Source: Acetobacteraceae bacterium
GTDB lineage: Bacteria > Pseudomonadota > Alphaproteobacteria > Acetobacterales > Acetobacteraceae
DNA length: 8,866 nt
Reading direction: 5' to 3'
NCBI GenBank assembly: GCA_025356735.1
Contig: JANXRT010000289.1
Location: forward strand, 1-8,866
Shown: positions 1-5,463 of the stretch, piece after piece
Position numbering within the stretch: the stretch's first letter is position 1
How the letters are laid out: each line of letters starts with the position of its first letter
The notes under the pieces: generated by a model
The model's input: the letters and a program-made list of their open reading frames with translations, nothing else
Databases searched by the model: none
What the model was told of the DNA's origin: nothing
Program-made: the position numbers and the translations under genes

Positions 1-859
1 CGAACTGCCTGCGTTCGTGGATGTAGGGCAGCACCGCGTCCATGCAGGCCTGCATGATGCCGAGCGGCCCGGCGGCCAGCACGGCGCGCTCGTAATCCAG
101 GCCGCTCATCAGCACGTTGACGCCCTTGCCCAGGCCGCCCAGCACGTTCTCGGCCGGCACTTCGCAGTTGTCGAACACCAACTCGCCGGTGTGCGAGCCG
201 CGCATGCCCAGCTTGTCGAGCTTCTGGGCCACGGAGAAGCCCTTGAAGTCTTTCTCGATCAGGAAGGCGGTCATGCCTTTCGGGCCCGCTTCCAGGTCGC
301 TCTTGGCGTAGACCACCAGCACGTCGGCGTCGGGGCCGTTGGTGATCCACATCTTGGTGCCGTTGAGCACGTAGCGGTTGCCGTTCCGGTCGGCGCGCAG
401 CTTCATCGACACGACGTCGGAGCCGGCGCCCGGCTCGCTCATCGCCAGGGCCCCGACATGCTCGCCGGAGATCAGCTTCGGTAGATACTTCAGCCGTTGC
501 GGCTCGTTGCCGTTGCGGCGGATTTGGTTGACGCAGAGGTTGGAGTGCGCGCCGTAGGACAACCCGACCGAGGCCGAGGCGCGGGAGATTTCCTCCATCG
601 CGACGACGTGTTCGAGGTAGCCCATGCCGGCGCCGCCGTACTCGGGCTCGACCGTGATGCCGAGCACGCCGAGATTGCCCATCTTGCGCCACAGGTCGGC
701 GGGGAATTCGTTGTCACGGTCGATCGCGGCGGCCCGGGGCGCGATCTCGTCGGCGCTGAACGACGCGACCTGCTCCCGCAGCATGTCCGCGGTTTCGCCG
801 AGGTCGAAATTCAGGCCGGTGTTGCGCGGCGGAGGCAGCCGGTTGATCAGTGCGGCCAT
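1..859 (-). CDS. ivd: isovaleryl-CoA dehydrogenase, 3' end outside the window
   Basis: FAD-dependent acyl-CoA dehydrogenase that oxidises isovaleryl-CoA to 3-methylcrotonyl-CoA in leucine catabolism and passes electrons to electron-transfer flavoprotein. The first 286 codons are visible; the family is about 390 residues, so roughly 100 residues run off the left edge. Seen: the substrate/FAD segment SYGAHSNLCVNQ (about 101-112), the acyl-CoA dehydrogenase signature AMSEPGAGSD (139-148), WITNGPDADV (171-180), KLDKLGMRGS (223-232), and LDYERAV with Glu257. Glu257 occupies the place of the IVD-specific catalytic glutamate (Glu254 in the mature human enzyme), which in other acyl-CoA dehydrogenases lies much nearer the C-terminus. 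This, with near-identity to IVD over 101-260, makes the call specific. The ATG at 859 is chosen because AAGGG lies 8 nt upstream; an in-frame ATG at 865 is too close to it. The gene is divergent from the acyl-CoA synthetase at 984. Confidence 0.93.
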   Translation of the reverse strand, partial: MAALINRLPPPRNTGLNFDLGETADMLREQVASFSADEIAPRAAAIDRDNEFPADLWRKMGNLGVLGITVEPEYGGAGMGYLEHVVAMEEISRASASVGLSYGAHSNLCVNQIRRNGNEPQRLKYLPKLISGEHVGALAMSEPGAGSDVVSMKLRADRNGNRYVLNGTKMWITNGPDADVLVVYAKSDLEAGPKGMTAFLIEKDFKGFSVAQKLDKLGMRGSHTGELVFDNCEVPAENVLGGLGKGVNVLMSGLDYERAVLAAGPLGIMQACMDAVLPYIHERRQF

Positions 860-900
860 CGGCATTTCCCTTGTCTTCGGCGTCCAATGAACCCGGCGTT

Positions 901-921
901 CCGCATCGTGGCACGACGCGG
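901..921. promoter_or_regulatory. candidate operator: 21-bp near-perfect palindrome between divergent genes
   Basis: The left arm CCGCATCGTG (901-910) and right arm CACGACGCGG (912-921) are inverted repeats around G911, with 9 of 10 positions matching; the only mismatch is 905/917. The inner 11 bp TCGTGGCACGA is a perfect odd palindrome. It sits 42 bp upstream of the dehydrogenase start and 63 bp upstream of the synthetase start, where a regulator of both divergent genes would bind. No regulator gene is in the window and I do not recognise the motif as a known LiuR, LiuQ or FadR site. It could also simply form a hairpin in the leader RNA. Confidence 0.4.
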
Positions 922-970
922 CGATTGCATGAAGCCGGGCCTCCGCCACATGGTGCGTCAATAAAATCCG

Positions 971-976
971 GGGAGG
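971..976 (+). promoter_or_regulatory. ribosome binding site of the acyl-CoA synthetase
   Basis: GGGAGG lies 7 nt before the ATG at 984. It decides the start: the next in-frame Met at 1071 has no purine-rich sequence before it. An out-of-frame ATG at 979 is too close to the site to compete. The AT-rich AATAAAAT just upstream (960-967) might be part of a -10 box, but I see no matching -35. Confidence 0.7.
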
Positions 977-983
977 GTATGAG

Positions 984-2750
984 ATGTCGGGCAACACGAC
1001 GGGCAAGATCGAAATCGGCTCGACCTTCGTGCCAAGCGCCAGGCCAAATGTGTTCCGGCCGCCCGAGAACATGAGCTACGTCCATGGCGCCACCGACGTT
1101 CCGCTGATCGGCGACACCATCGGCAACAACTTCGACCGCACCGTAGCGCTTTGGAGCGAGCGCCCGGGCCTGTATGTCCGCCAGCAGGACATCCGCTGGA
1201 ACTACCGCGAGTTTGGCGGCCAGGTTGACCAGTTCGCCGGCGGGCTGGTCAATTTGGGCCTGATCCCCGGCGAGCGCATCGGCATCTGGTCGCCGAACAA
1301 CGCCGAATGGGTGATCGCGCAGTTCGCCACCGCCAAGCTCGGGCTGATCCTGGTCAACATCAACCCGGCGTACCGGGTGTCCGAGCTCGAATACGCGCTG
1401 CGAAAGTCCGGCTGCCGGGCGCTGATCACCGCCACGAAGTTCAAGACCAGCAACTATATCGAGATGCTGCACACGCTGGTGCCGGAACTGCCGGACTCGC
1501 ATCCGGGCCGGCTCGAGTCCGCGCAGCTGCCGAGGCTGGAGATGGTGATCCAGATCGGCACCCCGATGGTGGCCGGCGCCATCCCGTTCGGCGCCGTGCA
1601 GGCGATGTCGGACGAGCACGCGCTGCGCAAGCTGGCGGTGTTCGGCAAGCTTCTGCAGTTCGACGACCCGATCAACATCCAGTTCACCTCCGGCACCACA
1701 GGAACGCCGAAGGGTGCGACGCTGACGCACCACAACATCCTCAACAACGGCTTCTTCATCGGCGAGGCGATGCGGCTCACGCCGGAGGACCGGCTCTGCA
1801 TCCCGGTGCCGCTGTACCACTGCTTCGGCATGGTGCTGGGCAACCTGGCCGCGACCACCCACGGCGCCGAGATCGTCTATCCGGGGGAAGGCTTCGATCC
1901 GCTGGCGACCTTGCAGACCGTGGCGGAGGAGCGCTGCACCGGGCTGCACGGTGTGCCGACCATGTTTATCGCCGAGATGGAGCATCCGGATTTCGCGAAA
2001 TTCGACCTGTCGTCCCTGCGCACCGGCATCATGGCGGGCTCGCCCTGCCCGATCGAGGTCATGCGGCGCGCTGTCTCGACCATGCATCTGAGCGACATCA
2101 CCATCGCATACGGCATGACCGAGACGAGCCCGGTGAGCTTCCAGACCACGGCCGACGATCCGCTGGAGCGGCGGGTTTCGACGGTCGGGCGCATCCAGCC
2201 GCATATCGAGGTCAAGATCATCGACGAGAACCGCCGCATCGTGCCGCGCGGCGTGACCGGCGAGCTCTGCACCCGGGGTTATTCGGTGATGCAGGGCTAC
2301 TGGAACGACAAGGAGCTCACCGCGCAGGTGATCGACGCCGCCGGCTGGATGCACACGGGCGATCTCGCAACCATCGACGCCGAGGGCTACTGCCAGATTG
2401 TCGGCCGGATCAAGGACCTCATCATCCGTGGGGGCGAGAACATCTCGCCTCGGGAAATCGAGGAGTACCTGTATCGCCATCCGGACATTCTCGACGTGCA
2501 GGTGTTCGGCGTGCCCGACCCGCGCTTTGGCGAGGCGGTCTGCGCCTGGATCCGGCTACGTGAAGGCACCGAGCTCACGGCCGAGGCGGTGCAGGAGTTC
2601 TGCACCGGCCAGATCGCGCACTACAAGATCCCCCGCCATGTCCGCTTCGTCGCCGAATTCCCGATGACCGTCACGGGCAAGGTCCAGAAATACCTGATGC
2701 GGGAGGCGATGACCGCCGAACTCGGAACCGGAGCCGCGCCTACGGCTTGA
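984..2750 (+). CDS. acyl-CoA synthetase, AMP-binding, ACSF2-like (medium or branched-chain fatty acid)
   Basis: 588-residue member of the acyl-adenylate-forming superfamily. It activates a carboxylic acid with ATP to an acyl-AMP and then to acyl-CoA. Seen: P-loop A3 motif TSGTTGTPKG (235-244), the aromatic-rich PLYHCFGMVLG stretch (276-286), A5 motif YGMTE (376-380), A7 TGD with Asp460, A8 GRIKDLIIRGGENISPREIE (474-493), and A10 lysine Lys566 in TVTGKVQK. All catalytic elements are present and the length is normal apart from about 29 extra N-terminal residues before the usual SYVHG-like beginning. The sequence style (SPNNAEWVIAQFATAKLG, INPAYRVSELEYALRKSGCR) is that of ACSF2/FadD-like ligases for medium-chain or branched acids. 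The divergent isovaleryl-CoA dehydrogenase suggests isovalerate or a similar short branched acid as substrate, but this is inference. An SDR gene follows at 21 bp, probably co-transcribed. Confidence 0.88.
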   Translation: MSGNTTGKIEIGSTFVPSARPNVFRPPENMSYVHGATDVPLIGDTIGNNFDRTVALWSERPGLYVRQQDIRWNYREFGGQVDQFAGGLVNLGLIPGERIGIWSPNNAEWVIAQFATAKLGLILVNINPAYRVSELEYALRKSGCRALITATKFKTSNYIEMLHTLVPELPDSHPGRLESAQLPRLEMVIQIGTPMVAGAIPFGAVQAMSDEHALRKLAVFGKLLQFDDPINIQFTSGTTGTPKGATLTHHNILNNGFFIGEAMRLTPEDRLCIPVPLYHCFGMVLGNLAATTHGAEIVYPGEGFDPLATLQTVAEERCTGLHGVPTMFIAEMEHPDFAKFDLSSLRTGIMAGSPCPIEVMRRAVSTMHLSDITIAYGMTETSPVSFQTTADDPLERRVSTVGRIQPHIEVKIIDENRRIVPRGVTGELCTRGYSVMQGYWNDKELTAQVIDAAGWMHTGDLATIDAEGYCQIVGRIKDLIIRGGENISPREIEEYLYRHPDILDVQVFGVPDPRFGEAVCAWIRLREGTELTAEAVQEFCTGQIAHYKIPRHVRFVAEFPMTVTGKVQKYLMREAMTAELGTGAAPTA

Positions 2751-2770
2751 CTGTCCTTCCGGAGACAGTC
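2749..2770 (+). promoter_or_regulatory. hairpin enclosing the SDR ribosome binding site, overlapping the upstream stop codon
   Basis: Perfect 7-bp inverted repeat: GACTGTC (2749-2755) and GACAGTC (2764-2770) with an 8-nt loop (2756-2763). The left arm includes the last two bases of the TGA stop (2748-2750). The Shine-Dalgarno GGAG (2761-2764) lies in the loop and first stem base, 7 nt before the ATG at 2772. A U-G and a U-A pair can extend the stem outward. A ribosome terminating on the synthetase message would open this stem, which is the geometry of translational coupling. The structure is seen; the function is inferred. Confidence 0.5.
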
Positions 2771-2771
2771 G

Positions 2772-3602
2772 ATGAAGACGATATTGATCACCGGTACATC
2801 GTCGGGCATCGGCCGCGCGGCGGCGATGCGGTTCCAGCAGGCCGGCTGGAACGTGGCGGCGACGATGCGCAGCCCAGATGGCGAGACCGAGCTGCAGAAG
2901 CTGGAGAACACCGCCGTGCTGGCGCTCGACGTCACCGACCCGGCCAGCATCCAGGCCGCGGTGGCGGCAACCCTGGAGCGGTTCGGCGAGCTCGACGTGC
3001 TGCTCAACAACGCCGGCTACGGGCTGGTGGGACCGGTCGAGGCGGTGGCGCCGATGGCGCTCGAGCGCCAGTTCGCGACCAACGTCTATGGTCCGGTCCA
3101 TCTCATTCAGGCCTGCCTGCCGCATTTCCGCGAGCGCAAACAGGGGGTGGTGATCAACGTGTCGTCGATCGGCGGACTGCTCGTGCTGCCGTTCAACGCG
3201 ATCTATCACGGCACAAAATATGCGATCGAAGGCATTTCCGAAGCGATGGCGCTGGAATTGGCGCCGCTCGGCATCCGGGTAAAGATCGTCGAGCCTGGCG
3301 GAGTGCGCACCGACTTCGCGGGGCGATCGCTGGAAATCGCGCATAAGGAGGGCCTGCACGCCTACGACACAGCCATCCAGCACGTGATGGAGGTGTTCGC
3401 GGCACCTGACCGTGCCGGCGCCTATTCCGAAGCGGCCGACATCGCCGAAGTCATCTTCACCGCCGCGACCGATGGCACCGACCGGTTGCGCTACCTTGCC
3501 GGCCAGGATGCCGCGGCGATGTTCGACCGACGCTCGAAGATGTCGGACGAGGACTATCGAGACTACGCAATCGGGCTATTCAGGCTCGCTGAAGCCAGCT
3601 GA
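2772..3602 (+). CDS. short-chain dehydrogenase/reductase (classical SDR)
   Basis: 276-residue NAD(P)-dependent oxidoreductase with a Rossmann fold. Seen: cofactor motif TGTSSGIG (7-14), Arg33 after the second beta strand (a basic residue that often favours NADP), LDVTD with Asp53 (adenine-ring contact), NNAG (79-82), Asn104, and the catalytic set Ser132, Tyr145 and Lys149 in VSSIGG and YHGTK. PGGVRTDF (175-182) follows strand 6. Everything needed for activity is present and the length is usual for the classical family. The substrate cannot be read from the sequence; this type is often annotated only as an SDR oxidoreductase. It starts 21 bp after the synthetase stop, with its GGAG in a small hairpin, so it is very probably translated from the same message. 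It ends 62 bp before the hydrolase gene. Confidence 0.88.
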   Translation: MKTILITGTSSGIGRAAAMRFQQAGWNVAATMRSPDGETELQKLENTAVLALDVTDPASIQAAVAATLERFGELDVLLNNAGYGLVGPVEAVAPMALERQFATNVYGPVHLIQACLPHFRERKQGVVINVSSIGGLLVLPFNAIYHGTKYAIEGISEAMALELAPLGIRVKIVEPGGVRTDFAGRSLEIAHKEGLHAYDTAIQHVMEVFAAPDRAGAYSEAADIAEVIFTAATDGTDRLRYLAGQDAAAMFDRRSKMSDEDYRDYAIGLFRLAEAS

Positions 3603-3618
3603 GGGGCCGGCTTGCGGC

Positions 3619-3659
3619 TTCTCCCGCGTTTGCGTCTAAATGGCCGGACAACGGGAGAA
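3619..3659 (+). promoter_or_regulatory. inverted repeat able to pair with the hydrolase ribosome binding site
   Basis: TTCTCCCG (3619-3626) is the exact reverse complement of CGGGAGAA (3652-3659), separated by 25 nt. The downstream arm carries the GGAG (3654-3657) that serves the ATG at 3665. Pairing would hide the Shine-Dalgarno. The long loop makes it weaker than the hairpin before the SDR gene, and the upstream arm may simply be a chance anti-Shine-Dalgarno. Confidence 0.3.
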
Positions 3660-3664
3660 CGACG

Positions 3665-4447
3665 ATGCGGTGGGCACGGATAGACGACGCTGGCACACCA
3701 ACTTATGCCATCGTCGAAGGCGAGGCGCTGCTTCCGGTCACCGGCACGCCATTCGGCGAGTGGAAAAAGACCGGCACCATCCGACCCCTGGCAGGCACCA
3801 AGCTGCTGCTCCCCTTCGAGCCGAAGACCTTCTACGCCTGTGGGCTGAACTATGCCGGCCACGTGCGCGAGGTCGCGGCCAAGATCGGCCAGCCGGCAAC
3901 CCTGCCGACCCAGCCGGATGTCGGCTACCGTGCCAACAACTCGTTGATCGCCGACGGGGAGGCCATCGTCATCCCGCAGGACGCGACCGAGAAGGTCCAG
4001 TACGAGGGCGAGCTGGTGGTAGTGATTGGCAAGCGGGCGAAGCACCTTACCCGGAAGAACGCCCTGGACTACGTGCTCGGCTACACCGTCGGTAACGACG
4101 TCAGCGAGCGCAGCTGGCAGAAATCTGACCGAACCCTGTGGCGGGCCAAGAACACCGACAGCTTCGCCCCGATGGGGCCGTGGATCGAGACCGAAGTCGA
4201 CCTTGCCGGCCTGACCACGAAAATCCGCCTCAATGGCCGCGAGGTGATCCAGTTCCCAACCAACGACATGATCTTCGGCGTGGTCGATTTCCTGGTGGCG
4301 ATGACCACCTACCTGACCCTGGAGCCCGGCGACATGCTGTGGATGGGCACCGAGGGCGCCACCGAGAACATGAAGGACGGCGATGTCTGCGACATCGAGA
4401 TCACCGGCATCGGCACGCTGAGCAACCCGGTACGACGCGGGGCATAG
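3665..4447 (+). CDS. fumarylacetoacetate hydrolase family protein
   Basis: 260-residue FAH-fold protein. The family includes C-C bond hydrolases, decarboxylases, isomerases and hydratases acting on 2-oxo acid or hydroxymuconate-type substrates with Mg2+ or Mn2+. Seen: a short N-terminal domain (MRWARI...YAIVEG, about 1-50) like that often preceding the FAH fold, then FYACGLNYAGH (57-67), the metal-ligand pattern YEGELVVVIGK with Glu114 and Glu116, and GYTVGNDVSERSWQ with the third ligand Asp145. Lys163 lies in the conserved AKNTDSFAPMGPW stretch. Near the C-terminus, MGTEGATENMKDGD (227-240) stands where many relatives have TGTPxGVG. GGGAG 7-8 nt before the ATG supports the start. The substrate cannot be assigned; I would not call it fumarylacetoacetase itself, because no tyrosine-pathway gene is nearby. 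It is last in the plus-strand run, with its stop 4 bp from the stop of the opposing gene. Confidence 0.87.
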   Translation: MRWARIDDAGTPTYAIVEGEALLPVTGTPFGEWKKTGTIRPLAGTKLLLPFEPKTFYACGLNYAGHVREVAAKIGQPATLPTQPDVGYRANNSLIADGEAIVIPQDATEKVQYEGELVVVIGKRAKHLTRKNALDYVLGYTVGNDVSERSWQKSDRTLWRAKNTDSFAPMGPWIETEVDLAGLTTKIRLNGREVIQFPTNDMIFGVVDFLVAMTTYLTLEPGDMLWMGTEGATENMKDGDVCDIEITGIGTLSNPVRRGA

Positions 4448-4451
4448 AGGC

Positions 4452-5378
4452 TTACCTCGCCTGCTGGATCGCGCTGAGTATCCAGTTGCCGCCACGGCTT
4501 CGCACGAATGTCCACAGCTCGGTCGCTTTGACATGCTCGGTGGCGCTGCCGTCCACAACGCGGTTCTGCGCATCGGTGGTGGCGTCGATCATCGAGAACT
4601 GCATCGCGACCGTCGCATAGTCGCGGCCCTGCTCGGTCCAGGCCTCGGACAGGTCGCCCTTGACCAGGTGCACATCAGTGACGGTGTTGCGCACGCCGCG
4701 GCTGGCCTGGTCGGCCAGCTGCTCGCCGAAGTAGCCGAGCATCTCCGGCGTCACCATGGTCCGCAGAGTGGCCAGGTCCTGCGCCGACCAGGCAGCCTGG
4801 ACGCGCTGGAGCAATGCCTCATATGCCTGGTAGTCGGCCGGCTCGATCCGGACCGGCGGGCCCGATGGGGCAGCGCCACCGCGTCCGGCGAGTGGCGCCG
4901 GCCCGGCGTTGGGGCTGAACATGGCCGGGCCGCCAGCCATCGCCGGCTGGCGGGCGCGGAACATGCGGAACAGCCAGCGCCCGACGAAATACAGCAGGGC
5001 GAGCTGGATCAGCAGCCCAATGAAGCTGGAACCGCCGCTCAGCCCGCCGAACATGCCGTGGCCGAACAGCAGCCCGCCGATGCCGGCGCCGATCAGCCCG
5101 CCCAACAGGCCGGAGCCGAAGCCGCCGCCGAACAGGCCTGGGCGCGCGGCCGGCGCAAAGCCGCCGGAGAAACCGGGCGATGGGGCGTTGGGCGTAATGC
5201 TGCGCTGCATTGGCGAGGCGAAGCCGGGCGACGTGCCCGTCGAGGGCGGCGCCGAGAAGGTGCGTCCGCCGCGGCTGCCCATGGAGCCGCCAAAACCGGC
5301 CCGGGCATCGGCGGCAACCGGCGACAAGGCCAATGCGAAAACCGCAACGGCGGCGATCAGGCTGGATTTGCGACGCAT
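4452..5378 (-). CDS. Tim44-like domain protein, signal peptide and membrane anchor
   Basis: 308 residues. Seen in order: a basic start and hydrophobic core (1-22) ending ADARA, which looks like a Sec signal peptide; a Ser/Pro/Gly-rich linker (28-80); a glycine-rich hydrophobic stretch (81-118); a clear transmembrane segment (about 119-139, followed by RARQ); a second Ala/Gly/Pro linker; and a C-terminal Tim44-like domain (about 177-306) ending with the usual WTFVRSRGGNWILSAIQQA. In mitochondria this domain ties Hsp70 to the inner-membrane protein translocase. Bacterial proteins of this build have no settled role, and with an exported N-terminus a mitochondrial-type import job is unlikely. The ATG at 5378 has GGAG 9-10 nt upstream and gives a good signal peptide. 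The gene is downstream of pmbA with an 85-bp gap and may have its own promoter. Confidence 0.85.
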   Translation of the reverse strand: MRRKSSLIAAVAVFALALSPVAADARAGFGGSMGSRGGRTFSAPPSTGTSPGFASPMQRSITPNAPSPGFSGGFAPAARPGLFGGGFGSGLLGGLIGAGIGGLLFGHGMFGGLSGGSSFIGLLIQLALLYFVGRWLFRMFRARQPAMAGGPAMFSPNAGPAPLAGRGGAAPSGPPVRIEPADYQAYEALLQRVQAAWSAQDLATLRTMVTPEMLGYFGEQLADQASRGVRNTVTDVHLVKGDLSEAWTEQGRDYATVAMQFSMIDATTDAQNRVVDGSATEHVKATELWTFVRSRGGNWILSAIQQAR

Positions 5379-5408
5379 GGCGCGCGACTCCGTGTGAGAA
5401 CTGCAACG

Positions 5409-5414
5409 TATATA
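5409..5414 (-). promoter_or_regulatory. possible -10 box for the Tim44-like gene
   Basis: TATATA stands out in GC-rich DNA, 31 bp upstream of the ATG at 5378 on the minus strand. The position expected for -35 (about 5432-5437) reads TGGCCG, a poor match, so recognition would need an activator or another sigma factor. It lies just downstream of the 5420-5442 stem-loop. Weak evidence, given only as the likeliest promoter in this gap. Confidence 0.3.
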
Positions 5415-5419
5415 GGGTG

Positions 5420-5442
5420 TCTCCCGGCTTACGGCCAGGAGA
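5420..5442 (-). terminator. 9-bp stem-loop between pmbA and the Tim44-like gene
   Basis: On the minus-strand RNA, UCUCCUGGC pairs with GCCGGGAGA around the loop CGUAA: nine pairs, one a G-U wobble. The same pair is a C-A mismatch in plus-strand RNA, so the structure favours the direction of pmbA transcription. It starts about 21 nt after the pmbA stop. No U-tract follows, so a classical Rho-independent terminator is not supported. It may be an mRNA 3'-end stabiliser, an attenuator, or an operator overlapping the -35 region of the next gene. Confidence 0.35.
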
Positions 5443-5463
5443 GGTCCAATGCGCCCGCGGCGC

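Noticed and set aside
956..961. TTGACG on the minus strand as a -35 box for ivd
   Set aside because: Seventeen bases on, the -10 position reads CCGGCT, so no promoter is supported; spacings of 16 and 18 do no better.
714..2480. 588-codon open frame on the minus strand antisense to the synthetase
   Set aside because: Its length happens to equal the real gene, but the product is rich in Arg/His/Asp/Gly with no family motif, and it overlaps both ivd and a synthetase with every catalytic motif. It is a GC-rich shadow frame.
2556..3383. 275-codon minus-strand open frame antisense to the SDR
   Set aside because: It crosses the synthetase/SDR junction, where the plus strand has full motifs and a ribosome binding site; the composition is shadow-like.
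3563..4573. 336-codon minus-strand open frame antisense to the hydrolase
   Set aside because: It runs across three gene ends and encodes no recognisable domain.
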